Below, piece by piece: positions 8,936-18,393 of a stretch of 19,482 nucleotides of DNA. The stretch comes from Eimeria necatrix (lineage: Eukaryota > Apicomplexa > Conoidasida > Eucoccidiorida > Eimeriidae): positions 1-19,482 of the forward strand of contig NW_013654540.1 of assembly GCF_000499385.1 (NCBI RefSeq). Direction: 5' to 3'. Each line of letters starts with the position of its first letter. Positions within the stretch are counted from its first letter, which is position 1. The position numbers and the translations under genes were made by a program. The notes under the pieces are model-generated. The model saw only the letters and a program-made list of their open reading frames with translations. It was not told the DNA's origin and did no database searches.

Positions 8936-9231
8936 ATGCTGCTCTCTCTTTTGCATCGCGCAGGTTTCTTTCAAGCAGCAAACCTTTGTACATGGCTGCA
9001 GGCTGTGGGTCGAGCCTTGTCCTTCCCTGATCATGTTTCTCCATACAAATCAATGACGCATTTCGCAAGTCTTTTGGCATTCGGGCTCAGTAATGCAGAC
9101 GGCTTTATAAGTAGATACTTTGCGGGCATGTCCACTGCGCCGTATAGTTTTGCTTCGCAGCACAAATTCTGGAATAGATATAATGATTGTCTGGGAAATA
9201 CAGCTCAGGCAACACGCATAAAGTATGAGAT
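8936..9231 (+). CDS. Candidate exon with consensus donor
   Basis: This is one of the better open stretches: about 98 codons from the ATG at 8936 to a consensus donor, GAGAT|GTAAGTACG, at 9232. The first residues (MLLSLLHRAGFF) are weakly signal-like. A strong acceptor (CTCTCTCTTTTGCATCGCGCAG, ending 8963) suggests it could instead be an internal exon starting at 8964. The peptide contains VSPYKSM, then a hydrophobic helix (FASLLAFGL), then HKFWNRYNDCLGN. That loosely recalls the spacing of coccidian SAG/CAP-like proteins, but not enough to assign. No downstream exon in matching phase could be settled. Confidence 0.35.
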
Positions 9232-9957
9232 GTAAGTACGTCGTACCAGTGAGTCGCTGGTAAATGCCCTCACAGGCTCTTCACGTGCCGCTTTTAATGA
9301 ATGAAATATAAGAAGCCACCTAAACAACACGGGCCTTTACCAGTCTAGAGCAGGAGCGAAATCTTAGTCAGTATGTTTTTCGTTCCAGACAGTAGATTTC
9401 TAGCAGTCTTCGTTGTACATGAACGAGCAGTATCAAATTGTAGCATCATAAATATTTGAGCCAGTGCTTGAACTGGCCTGAAATCTTCCAAATCTCAGAG
9501 TCACCAAAGCACTGCATCTCCATATCTTCTACTAAAGCTCGTGCGCGTTTTAACGATATGGTGGATGACTTCAAAATCACCCTGCCGCTATTAGACGCCT
9601 AATCATGAATGCGTGTGTTAGTAATTATTTTGCAGACTGCTTGTCGCGGAAATTTTGTACTCGCTGAGCTTGTCGTACAAATCATGTAGGATACAACTAC
9701 GGTGCAAGGGATGAGCTACGCGAATGCACCGTCTGATTTTCCGTTAGTTGAACGCTCTAGAAGATCCAAGATAGTACAAAAGCCACTCAGGGTAGCGCGG
9801 GAGAAGAACCAGGCGGTGCGGCCTACTACATAAATTACAGCGAAGACAATACACATGCACAAGTTTCACACAACGCCAGAATTACATTTCAAACAAACCT
9901 AAAGATTAACAACTGTGTGCTTTGTGCTTTACCATACAGTCTTTTATGTGGGGTCAC
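9232..9957. other. No gene resolved
   Basis: Stops are frequent in all frames. CAG acceptor-like sites near 9394, 9404 and 9430 could open a short exon continuing the frame from 9231, but none is convincing. No repeat was seen. Confidence 0.4.
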
Positions 9958-10004
9958 GCAACTGAGGTTTTGCATGAGCGTTGCTCATGCAAAAGCTCAG
10001 TTGC
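9958..10004. repeat. 22-bp near-perfect hairpin, 3-base loop
   Basis: The arms at 9958-9979 and 9983-10004 are reverse complements at 21 of 22 positions, with one G:G mismatch and loop GTT. The arm core is TTTTGCATGAGC/GCTCATGCAAAA. The size is compatible with a small-RNA precursor or a cruciform-forming palindrome. No terminal repeats or target duplication were seen. Fourteen bases of the right arm (AAAGCTCAGTTGCA) recur at 10651-10664. Confidence 0.9.
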
Positions 10005-10281
10005 ACTGCTCCTGCCACTATAGCACTGCGGAGAGCTTAGCCAGGTACCATTTTCCCCGGGAATTATATATCGTCAATTACTAAACCGCGAAGCAGGTCT
10101 TTCATATCCCTCCTATTTGCGCCGGGAAGTGATTGCTAGAGGAAGCTGTAGATAGCCTAGGCGATAGTGTTTATCTTTCGTCTTCAGAATAACTCAACAC
10201 TTGTTAAAGGTTGTGTGTTCCTCATTATCTCACCTTCACGGTTGAGAGTCTAGTCAGAAGAAGTGAAATCATATATCGCAG

Positions 10282-10551
10282 GCTCTTGTTGATATGATGG
10301 GCCTCGCGCATGGAGAGCTTACTCCCACAACTGCGATTCTAAGGTTTTACCCTTGCTATGGACAGCTTGTAGGTTTTAAAACTACTTCTTCTTGCGTTCC
10401 AGCTATGACAAGTGGTCTTATAAAGCAGGGCAGCACGCAACGAGCTATTTTGCCACATTTTGATGCCGTGTATTGCGCCCGAGTGCTAGGCACAATACAT
10501 TGCATCAAAATGTCGCAAGACAGTTCGTCGGCTCTTTCGTGTGTTTATTGA
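10282..10551 (+). CDS. Doubtful open frame over a hairpin
   Basis: The frame is open from a CAG at 10279-10281 to TGA at 10551, about 89 codons with five cysteines. No signal peptide or domain is visible. The second half is occupied by the long inverted repeat at 10452-10516, which argues against ordinary coding constraint. A donor-like CTT|GTAGGT near 10368 could end an exon early. It is kept only because the frame is long for this window. Confidence 0.18.
   Translation, partial: ALVDMMGLAHGELTPTTAILRFYPCYGQLVGFKTTSSCVPAMTSGLIKQGSTQRAILPHFDAVYCARVLGTIHCIKMSQDSSSALSCVY
10452..10516. repeat. 24-bp inverted repeat, 17-base loop
   Basis: The arms at 10452-10475 and 10493-10516 pair at 21 of 24 positions around a CATTTTGATGC/GCATCAAAATG core. 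A few further pairs extend outward. It lies about 450 bp after the hairpin at 9958. The geometry resembles a pre-microRNA stem or a short foldback element; transcription is not shown. Confidence 0.85.
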
Positions 10552-10554
10552 CCT

Positions 10555-10870
10555 CCCTAGATAGTACGCAACAAATATCTGCACAGAAGCTCTGTCAATA
10601 TCAGCCATGAAGAATCAGCATAAGTGTTTTCCAGCCAACCAAAAATAATGAAAGCTCAGTTGCATTTTCCCCTGAAAAAATGGAGCACAACGCGGCTACT
10701 GTTCTTGGAGCTTTTCCCTGTAAATTAGTCCGTACGATGCTTTCACCTACAGTCTTTTAGGACTGTTATCTTCTTCAAGCATATAATTCCCGCTTTTGAC
10801 TGAAGAAAAGAAATCTCTTGCCGTCATAACCTGCCATTTGTACCGTGTGAAACAAGCTGGTATGTAACTG
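10555..10870. other. Upstream spacer of the 10871 gene
   Basis: No exon is supported. The region includes the repeated hairpin-arm word at 10651-10664 and an A run at 10675-10680. A minus-strand frame at 10747-10971 overlaps the signal-peptide exon and is likely its shadow. Confidence 0.45.
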
Positions 10871-11794
10871 ATGTGGCGACTTCTGGCGACTTCTTTGGTT
10901 GTGCATTGCCTTTCATGTGTATGGAATACAACTGGCTCGGCCACTTGCACCCATGAAGAACCACGTTTCAAGGATCCGATTTTGTACGTTTATGTGGTTG
11001 ACAGAGATATGGGCATCGACAACAGTAAACTATTGAAGGCTGCTGTGCAATACGAGAGAGTTCCGGTACTTGCTAACTTTCGGAGCGCATCTGTAGTAAG
11101 TGCATAAATTTCGGCACTTTTGTCCGCTTACTGAAACATGTGTCAACCTTTCGTATCACAATTTCACGTCGTTTGCTCCACTTGAGCAGAAAGAATGCGC
11201 TGGAGCTCTAGCAAACGTAGCGACGTTACTGAGACGGTATGTGAATATACTCAGGGATGCTCGGCAAAATGCAACTTTACTCTGATAAGTTACTTCTTTA
11301 TTGATAGAAACAATCACCTGAGCTCCTCGTTTTGACCAAATATTGTAGACCTTCGAATTTCAGCTTCTTGCTTCTTCAAAGTACTGCATCTGCACCTTGC
11401 TGATGCTTTCGTTATGATTAAGATACAGCTCGATTTTCTAGCCATTCACGCTTGCTTCCAAAATCAGCCAGTACTCTCAGGCTGTGAGCAAAACGCAGAG
11501 TGCACTCCAAAAGCGAATTGCAAAATCATATTTAAAATCGGGTCATGACATCAATGCCTGTTGTTCTGAGCAGCTTGACAATGAGATCTGATGCATAAGC
11601 TTACGCCAAATTATCCTGGCTCGTTGTGCAGGCGACAACGTTGCCTTGCAGATGCCGCACTGCAGTGTATTGTTGTTACAGGCATGCAGCCATTTGCACT
11701 AGTTGACAAACCCCGCTCAAAACCCTGCGTGTTACTTCTGTTCTGCCTGCTGATGTGTAAGGAAGCAACAAACATGCAAGTTGGTACCTTTTAG
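10871..11794 (+). CDS. Three-exon secreted small protein
   Basis: Exon 1 (10871-11095) encodes a signal peptide (MWRLLATSLVVHCLSCVW, likely cleaved near GSA at about residue 24), then a polar region with TCTHEE, ILYVYVVDRDMG and LLKAAVQYERVPVL. It ends at a consensus GTAAGT donor. Intron 1 is 94 bp. Exon 2 (11190-11236) encodes KECAGALANVATLLR and ends at GTATGT. Exon 3 starts at 11632, after TTGTGCAG, and runs to TAG at 11794; it has four or more cysteines and a hydrophobic segment (CVLLLFCLLMC) near the C terminus. All phases join, giving about 144 residues. Another internal exon may sit in the 395-bp second intron. The layout resembles coccidian SAG surface antigens with a hydrophobic tail; the family is inferred, not recognised. 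Confidence 0.45.
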
Positions 11795-12660
11795 ATTGTG
11801 AGCACATAAACCACGATTTTCCGTTGTTCCCTTACAGTTTGCCTTTCATGTAACGTTAGCAGCTAGAATCAGCCACGAAACATATTTCTTGAAGATAGTA
11901 AGAGGCAGTTCTAAATTAATTGTCATATGTCACCGCCGTATTCAATTACCAAACTACTGGTAGAAGAAGCAGGTGCTCACTCTCTTTTTGAATGTTTTTT
12001 TCGTTCACGGTAGCAACTCGTCACTGTCCACTCACACTGACTAAAAGGAGTAGGACACCTGGTTGTTCCGCAAATATGTAAAGTTTGTCACGATATTTTC
12101 ATTTAAGAAGGCCTCCCGCAGTTTGCCACCATGGCAGCTGCTCATGACAATGAGAGATAATGCGTTAGAGTTAAGCCGTATCTGAGGGATAAATCGGTTC
12201 AAGCGATATTTCCACCTCTATGTAGATCGTGAGCAAGTCCTTCCCAAGCACAAGCGAATTCACCAAGGAACGCGGACCATTGTAGATTAGTAGCAAAAGC
12301 GGATATAATCAAATGAACGTCCGCGCTTCGACAAGCTGCAGCTCGACGTATATAAGCTGAACACGACAGGTAGCCTTTTTTTTTGGGAACAAGGTGCAGC
12401 AAGGACTTTTTCAAGGGCCTTCTTCGGCAGCACTTTTGTGCAATTCAGAGGTTGAATCTCTGCCAGGGTGTATGTGCTGCACCTACTGCTTGAGAGCTCA
12501 CGAGTTACACTAAAGATTATCGTGCGTGACACTTTTATATTTTCAAAGTTTTGCATGCCAATGCATTCTCCACATTGTGCTAAAATATTTGTGCAAGTAG
12601 TCTTGTAAGCTCACTCTGCTTCAGTGTCTCGGAGTGAACCAAGCATGTGGAGGAAATTCA
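11795..12660. other. No plus-strand gene seen
   Basis: There is a TATA-like CGTATATAAGC near 12344-12354 with no clear exon after it. Minus-strand frames at 12199-12414 and 12287-12556 overlap each other and lack splice or signal support. A T8 run lies near 12377. A weak relative of the dispersed element (GAGATAATGCGTTA) is near 12153. Confidence 0.4.
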
Positions 12661-12728
12661 ATGGCGGCTGAAGCCAACCTTTCTGGTGACGAAAATACGA
12701 AAATGATGCGTGAATCTGTTGCACATCT
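12661..12728 (+). CDS. Candidate first exon, non-secreted protein
   Basis: The ATG at 12661 sits in a good initiation context (TTCAATGGCGGCT) and encodes a hydrophilic, soluble-looking N terminus: MAAEANLSGDENTKMMRES. The frame ends at CATCT|GTAGGT. This composition differs from the signal-peptide exons nearby. The acceptor ending at about 12844 is strong but gives an immediate stop. The open frame at 13215 could belong to the same gene. Function unknown. Confidence 0.3.
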
Positions 12729-13214
12729 GTAGGTCTTTGACGTGATAATGAATGAAAGTCTATTGTTGCCGCTGCTGGGAAGATATTTCACGGTTGATTG
12801 AGCTTGTAAGCGCCCATTAAAGCAACTTCTTTTTCGGGAGTCAGGACATGAACTAGATATTCTGCTGCCACTGTCTTGTGGGCCATTATTGAGAAGTGTG
12901 GTGAGCCCCTAATGTATGAATACAAAATTGGTTATGGCAGCAAAAGTGAGCATACTTGTGGAGTGTGTATATATCTGTTGGAAGTCTGTTCCTGCTACTG
13001 AGTTTGTATTTCTGTTACATCGGACTCTGGCAACGTCCTAAATACCGAGCTGCTTGGACTTTGCCAAAGTTAAGTGACGGTTTTCGGATTTCAGTATAAG
13101 TAACGCAACACTTTAAATCATAAAGCTTTTCCTGATCGAGATGCAGGCTAGGCGTCAAACCGGTTCAGTATTGATTCAGATCTGCATGTGGTCACGTATG
13201 CATCTTGATTGTCC

Positions 13215-13391
13215 ATGAGCTCCGCACAAGGTAAAAGCCCTCAAGCTGCAAATCCAAGATATTTAGAAGACGCATCTCAGTTCTTAGCCAGATTCATGAG
13301 TGAGACGGATTTCTGGCGTTTGCATCGAATGATTCAAACGTATCCGGATTGTTTTCGATCTTCGGTACATTGCCAAACGAATGGGGGATGA
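13215..13391 (+). CDS. Candidate exon, unknown soluble protein
   Basis: The open frame from the ATG at 13215 encodes a hydrophilic peptide with plausible helical character (RYLEDASQFLARFMSETDFW, then LHRMIQTYPDCF). A donor-like TCG|GTACAT near 13364 may end it before the TGA at 13389. An acceptor-like TTAGCCAG near 13290 matches the phase left by the exon at 12661, so both may be parts of one gene. No domain is recognised. Confidence 0.3.
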   Translation: MSSAQGKSPQAANPRYLEDASQFLARFMSETDFWRLHRMIQTYPDCFRSSVHCQTNGG

Positions 13392-14523
13392 AGCATCTCA
13401 CTTATATGGTGAACCGGAAGTCTACTTTGAAACGTCGAACGTTGCAGATAGCTAGGCTGCAGCTCACAGTAACTGTGGATAAAGCATGTCATAAACAGGC
13501 ACTACAAACAAAAATTATCATGTTCACTTTATCTAAAAGAGAGCACATTTAGTTTTCTTCTGCCGCGTGGCGTGCCAGTCTTGGTGATACTTCCAATCTT
13601 GGAGTTTTCAAAAGGGGTGAAAGGACGTTTAACGAAGGCTAAAATTATTCCCGGAGAGCAAGCAACGCTGCTGCACCAAGATATTGCCACTGCTCTCAAG
13701 ATATGCTTTAGAAAGATCGGGGCACGTCGCAAATAATGATATTACTTTAATCTCGCTCATGTCGTTTCAGTAGCACACTTGTGTGCGCGTCAGTTAGGGT
13801 TTATTCTGCCTTCGCCTACTTAACTACGTAGCCAATGTAAAATGCGCATGCAAAAAGAAAAGCAGAGCATTCATGGTAACTCCAGAAAAACACAGCGCGC
13901 CATCAGGAACTTCTGCATGTACGGTAAACTTATCAACCAGTGGACTTACCAGCCCTAAGCTTTAGCCGTTGAACTTATGTGACAGTGGCTCGTTACGAAA
14001 ACTTGTCTTACTTTTCATGAGCTTCTTTATGCTCTACGTCCAGTAGGGCAATCAAATTGAACGGTACAGGTGCCCGGCATTGGAACACTTCGGGCCCCGT
14101 TTGCACAATTGCTTCAGCACAACACTTTCCGCATAGAGATTCTCAGTTCCGTATAAAATATTCGTCTCTGAAGTAAGTGAAGTGTCGTGGCGTTGGCTGC
14201 TCATGAACTGGCGTGGATGGCACCTGCTAAGGGCGCAGGAAGCCACTGCGATTGGATCTGCATCGAATTTGTGACAGCTGCTGGAACCACATTTAACATT
14301 TTCTGAAGCTCACGTGCTAGGTTGCGCCTAGTACAGTGAAAAAAAAATTTATGGATTGTCTGATATAGACAAGCCGAGGTAAGCGTGTCGGCAGGCAATT
14401 ACATTTGCCGTCATGGCCACGAGCATGCTGCTTCATCCTTTACGCCAGAGACGCAGAAAATGCATGTTATCTGATTTGTCGCGTCACACGTACCTCAGCT
14501 TCTGCATTTTACAGGATTTTCAG
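13392..14523. other. No gene resolved
   Basis: Short overlapping frames occur on both strands (13349-13552 plus; 13529-13732, 14052-14246 and 14201-14398 minus) with no good splice borders. An A8 run lies near 14339. The last 100 bases are the presumed upstream region of the gene at 14524. Confidence 0.4.
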
Positions 14524-14771
14524 ATGGGCAAAAAGGCCTCCTTTCTGTGTGTGTGGAAAACATGCATACTGGTTATTTGTGGCTGGGCCGGTGTTGATGC
14601 TTCCTATTCCGTTTTTCGGCCAGCAATCCTTTGCTGTCTCGCGCTAAGTTTTGCAAGACTGTGAGTTTCTACACTCCCCTTTGAACTTTAGGAGAACTTT
14701 GACCCAACTGTCTTTGCAGGCATACAAGGACTCTGTGCCTTCGCACTATCATAGCACGGGTCTCAGTGTGA
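14524..14771 (+). CDS. Two-exon small secreted protein
   Basis: Exon 1 (14524-14660) encodes MGKKASFLCVWKTCILVIC, a basic start with a hydrophobic core and likely cleavage at VDA (about residue 26). A second hydrophobic stretch follows (AILCCLALSF). It ends at a GTGAGT donor. The 59-bp intron ends in a strong acceptor, ACTGTCTTTGCAG. Exon 2 (14720-14771) continues in phase for 16 codons (beginning HTRTLCLRT) to TGA, for about 62 residues in all. AATAAA lies 80 bp downstream. This is the most complete model in the window. The second hydrophobic segment may make it a membrane peptide rather than a secreted one. The frame also reads open from 14413, so an earlier start is possible. No family is recognised. 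Confidence 0.5.
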
Positions 14772-14850
14772 TTACACTCTGAAGTGACAGCCAAAAATAT
14801 TCGAACACGCGGAGGTATTCATTTTTCGGGTGAAAACTGTGGAATTATTT

Positions 14851-14856
14851 AATAAA
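14851..14856 (+). promoter_or_regulatory. AATAAA poly(A) signal
   Basis: A canonical hexamer in an AT-rich stretch, 80 bp past the stop of the small secreted gene at 14524. The position is right for its mRNA 3' end. Confidence 0.45.
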
Positions 14857-14960
14857 GAATATTAGCTCGCTTTTCTGGCGGTGAACTAATTTTTCGGTTC
14901 GACGCACCGTGTTACACTGCTTTTGCTTCTTCACAAGGAAGGTGCTTAAAGGCAAGCCGT

Positions 14961-15000
14961 CAGTACACTTAAGCTTGTCTATACAAGCTTAAGTGGACTG
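14961..15000. repeat. 18-bp hairpin with 4-base loop
   Basis: The arms at 14961-14978 and 14983-15000 pair at 17 of 18 positions: a perfect 13-bp inner stem around CTTAAGCTTGT/ACAAGCTTAAG, one A:G mismatch, then four more pairs. The loop is CTAT. There is no terminal T run, so a bacterial-type terminator is not implied. It sits about 105 bp after the AATAAA of the preceding gene. Confidence 0.92.
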
Positions 15001-15254
15001 GAGGTAAAATATGGGGGCAACATCTGTTGACGTGCAGTTGTTGCGGCCGGCAAGGTACACTGCAGCAGGTATCTGACAGACGCACACGAAACAAAACCGG
15101 TTCGAGAGATACGCTCATATCGTGTCCTTAGCTTTTGAGCAACAGCATATATTTTTGGTTTGCCTGTTGCAGAGAATAAAATCCTGCAGTTGCACGTGAT
15201 CGAGTAACGCAGATCGTGCGTTTTATTGAGCTCGGGCTGCACTGTCTAGCAACA

Positions 15255-15521
15255 ATGATTCAAAACTGCGCTTCGTCCGTGTGTGAAAAATCAACCAGCG
15301 TCCCTGCCACTGCACGCTCTAGGTCTGAATTATCTCCAACCGGATGGCATACAGTTGGGAAACCTTTGGTCGGATTCCGGAGTCATCTGTGCAAGGCAGC
15401 GCTGTTCAACTGTAGATTTGCGTTAGGCCCAAGGGAGCAAAGGGTTTGCTTTACAGTCTGCCACACCGTCCTTGAACGCGGTGGGGTTCATTATTTAGTA
15501 GTTGCAGGCGGCATGAGCTGA
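15255..15521 (+). CDS. Cysteine-containing candidate exon
   Basis: The frame is open from 15216, with an ATG at 15255, to TGA at 15519. It encodes about 88 residues with seven cysteines, ending FNCRFALGPREQ, then VCFTVCHTV, then VHYLVVAGGMS. There is no signal peptide, so if real it is probably a later exon. Its cysteine pairs recall the C-terminal region of coccidian surface antigens only loosely. Confidence 0.28.
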   Translation: MIQNCASSVCEKSTSVPATARSRSELSPTGWHTVGKPLVGFRSHLCKAALFNCRFALGPREQRVCFTVCHTVLERGGVHYLVVAGGMS

Positions 15522-15545
15522 AGTTGAAGAAGCTGCGACGCTGAC

Positions 15546-15898
15546 TTGGTGGAGGCTGCAACGATATTCCTCTTCAGCTACCATGCCAACGGTAGTGCAC
15601 CAAATATTCCTGAGTTTAAGTTGAAGAAAGCCTTGACAATCATAGCATCTCCTTGTGTTGTGCATGTGGTTTTAAGAGGAGAGGCACCGACTTTCACAAT
15701 GCAGTGCAGGCACAGAAACAGAACCACTTTTGTGGCACGTCATCACGGCATTTGTTTTTTTTGGACAGGAACAGGCTTTCAATCCTTCGTCCCAAGAAAA
15801 CACAAAAATGTAAAGGACCCCTTCCTCCGCCGATAAACAGCAAATTTTTTGAGCAGTGTGCGGTGATGTACACAGAAATGCCGGTATATGTGAAATAA
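15546..15898 (+). CDS. Candidate exons, split model
   Basis: One frame is open from 15546 to 15836 (begins VEAATIFLFSYHANGSAPN). A second frame is open from 15653 to TAA at 15898. A very strong acceptor (TTTGTTTTTTTTGGACAG, ending 15768) suggests a terminal exon at 15769-15898 encoding a proline- and cysteine-bearing tail (CKGPLPPPINSKFFEQC, then VMYTEMPVYVK). The first frame may supply an upstream exon ending before the acceptor, but I could not fix its donor. No AATAAA was seen close downstream. Function unknown. Confidence 0.3.
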
Positions 15899-17062
15899 CT
15901 GTTTGCGATCTCTCACACAGGTTCTTTTTCGTTAAGCATCGATGAGTCTGAGCGTAATGCGCACGGTGGCTCTCACCTCGTAAATATATGTTAAATGTGG
16001 TGTCAAAAGGACAATGCGGGCTTGGGCAGCATCACAGCTTACTCTTTTGAAGCGCTTAGTAGAACATACGCTAATTTGTCGTACGACCTTGCAGTCATTC
16101 GAAAAGTGACGGTAGGCGGACGCCGATTAGCTTGTATTTAAGAACACCAAATATTTTGCGTCTGTCCATGACATGCGCAGACTCTCGCACCATTGTTTCT
16201 GGAAGCAGATTCGAGCCAAGATTAAAAAAGCAACCTTATATGTTTTGCATGATCTAGCTTTCAGAAACCAATTTATGCCATGCAATACTACAGAGTTCCA
16301 GAATCATAGCGTCTGACCTGAACTTTTCAATGCGTGCCTCTGACCACGATCATTGTTTTTTTGCAATTATTTGTGCTTTTTGAGCAAACAGTTTGTACGC
16401 TAGATCATAGTGTCAGGAATCTCCTTTTTCAAGATAAAGCATATACACGGCGTTTCGAGCGAACGAGGCAATTTTGAATGACCACGCATTCTGAAGGTCC
16501 AGTTCACTTTGTTGTTGGAGTCGTGGGGCCGGTATCAACGGCGGTGTTAAAACGATAAATTGAACAGGTGTGAGCTAGCGAACAAAGCCACCATGTTGAA
16601 GACGAGAAGCACGCTAATACAAACGAGTAAAGTCGTTTCTTGCGCTAAGAAAAGCACAGCACTTTGGACTGAACGCCTTGCTGCTTGAGCGACATATGGA
16701 CGGCAATTTACACACCGATCTATTGATGTTTGCATGATTAACTGGAGGTACTTGAAGGCGGGCTGCTCTGCTGCAGTGACAAGATATAATTTCAGGTTAT
16801 CAGGTTATCTTTTGAATGCGCTTCATACGAAGGTGATTTAGCGAACGCGGGCTCATTCTGCTGCTTGCAAACGAATGTTGAACTTTTTTTCCTACATTTA
16901 CTTTGACCATTAGAGGAACGAAAAAGCGCGTTTGGTATGGCGAGCATGTGTTGTAGTCGATAACATCACAGGAAAACATATATAACATGTCCGTAAAAGC
17001 CGTTGCTGCTTCGAACGAGTTTACCTTGTCTCCTTGTATCCTGTGTTAACCTTCCATCACAG
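15899..17062. other. No gene resolved; likely upstream region of 17063 exons
   Basis: Frames are short. The ATG at 16593 has an ideal GCCACC context but opens only 30 codons. A 10-bp tandem word (TCAGGTTATC) lies at about 16792-16811. A TATA-like CATATATAAC occupies 16977-16986. Minus-strand frames at 16547-16735 and 16800-16988 lack support. Confidence 0.4.
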
Positions 17063-17493
17063 CGTCGCACAATCAAAACTGTTGCCAAATCCAAAAATTC
17101 CCAACTGGGAATGCTTATCGTTTTGCAATATCGAAGCTCCACTTTGTTGATTGTTCATTTTGAAAACTCGCAAAGGCTGCAGACAGCTGCGGCGCACAAA
17201 TGGACAATCGCGCTCTTGCTGGTACGTATGCCAGTATTCAGTACCCCTGCTTCGTCCAGTTACCAAAGCGTGCTGTAAAACGCAGCTGGCGGTAGTACAC
17301 CGCATACAGCGTGAAGAAAGAGAACACATTAAAGTACGTTGCACAATTTCCAATCGCTTCAGTGATTTATGGGTCTTGGATGCACATGCGAGGTTAAGGC
17401 TGCTGGCATGTGCAGTGCAAGTCCCGTGCAGAAGGGTTCGTTAGTTATAAGCCTTATCAGACGCCTGTGAACTTGTTACTTTTTGTCGCTTGA
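17063..17493 (+). CDS. Three-exon model, 5' end unresolved
   Basis: Exon a (17063-17221) follows a long pyrimidine-rich acceptor (CTTGTCTCCTTGTATCC...CATCACAG) and ends at GCTG|GTACGT. It encodes RRTIKTVAKSKNSQLG, then MLIVLQYRSSTLLIVHFENS. Exon b (17286-17333) is bordered by CGCAG and GTACGT and encodes 16 charged residues (AVVHRIQREEREHIK). Exon c starts at 17416 after TGTGCAG and ends at TGA 17493 (CKSRAEGFVSYKP...LLLFVA). Each exon is a whole number of codons, so all join in phase 0. If the ATG at 17114 is the start, the acceptor is false and the protein begins with a mildly hydrophobic segment; otherwise a first exon is missing upstream. No domain is recognised. Confidence 0.42.
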
Positions 17494-17520
17494 GGACGGA
17501 TACTCTTCCGGGCAACTTTT

Positions 17521-18042
17521 ATGGCGAAGAACCGAATGGCACATAATAGTTTAGTTCTCATGCTACATGCTTTTTTCTGGTTGCGCCTTTTTCTAGGTCT
17601 TTTGTCGATAAAACAACGACGATACCCTTTCGAATGGACCATTTGTGATGCTGACGTCTGTTTGATTTGTTGTACAACCAGAACAATCGTCCGCCCCGTG
17701 AGAAGGCTGGTTACTTCCCTGCGTGGCAAAGAGGAAAGAAGGACACGCTGTAGGACTGAGTGGCCAAGGCGCAGCACCATGGTATCTTTTGTTCCCGCGT
17801 CACGTACGCTGAGTCTGTTAGATCGGATATTGTTCAAGGACGCACAAATGTTAAAACAGCGTTTGGCTGGTGATTCTGTGTTTATGCGCGGGCGAGTAGA
17901 TAGTGAGTTTGGTGGAGGCAGCGTGTGGTGCAGTCAACACCGCCAAAGAGAAGTACAGGGAGGATATACAGGAAATCCTCTTGTGCTTGGGTCGAGCTTC
18001 GTTTGTCACAGCATGTGTCCATTATGCATTTTGCTGTTTTAA
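17521..18042 (+). CDS. Signal-peptide open frame, longest in the window
   Basis: The ATG at 17521 opens 173 codons, the longest frame here. Residues 6-29 form a signal peptide or anchor (MAHNSLVLMLHAFFWLRLFL). Next come YPFEWTICDADVCLICC and a basic region. The C-terminal part looks less coding. The overlapping frame from about 17900 reads AACGAVNTAKEKYREDIQEI, a convincing helix, so an intron from GTGAGA at 17698 to TAG at 17899 (phase 0 on both sides) is an alternative model that switches frame. No AATAAA was seen nearby. A short first exon with signal peptide plus a cysteine-bearing second exon would match the other models. Family unknown. Confidence 0.38.
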   Translation: MAKNRMAHNSLVLMLHAFFWLRLFLGLLSIKQRRYPFEWTICDADVCLICCTTRTIVRPVRRLVTSLRGKEERRTRCRTEWPRRSTMVSFVPASRTLSLLDRILFKDAQMLKQRLAGDSVFMRGRVDSEFGGGSVWCSQHRQREVQGGYTGNPLVLGSSFVCHSMCPLCILLF

Positions 18043-18189
18043 AGTTAAACGCTGCATCAGATTGGGTCAAACTTTATTCCATATCGGGTTCTCTGAGCAG
18101 CGTCCACGCTGGGGCGTTTCGCAGACGATGACTAGAAACGCGTGCACGCAGGCATCAGAGATAGAGTAATACGCTTTCGACGCATATTA

Positions 18190-18393
18190 CCTCGACAGTT
18201 TGGCGCCTCTTTGGCTTTGGTCAACTAGACACAATATCTTGTCCACGACGGGAATTGACAGTAGCGTCTTGTCTATCGGGGCCCTGTTGAACGTCTACGA
18301 AAACAACATACTTCGTGCACCCATTTCACATTGAATTTTTTGAGCCATGGCAAAAAGACGAAAACTCATATTGACGGCGCATACGCAGTGGCG
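18190..18393. repeat. Diverged duplication, copy A
   Basis: It shares ordered blocks with 19260-19482: CTTTGGC, then CAGTAGCGTC-TGTC, then CATACTT-GTGCACCC, then ATGGC-AAAGACG, then GGCGCAT-CGCAGTGGCG. The spacing is 1067 bp at the first strong block and 1089 bp at the last, showing small indels. The last 18 bases match 17 of 18. Confidence 0.8.

Noticed and set aside
16593..16685. ATG in ideal GCCACC context
   Set aside because: It opens only 30 codons with no donor of quality and no signal peptide; the context match is likely chance.
17457..17837. 126-codon minus-strand open frame
   Set aside because: It is antisense to the signal-peptide frame at 17521 and the terminal exon ending at 17493. 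The plus-strand reading has splice and signal-peptide support.
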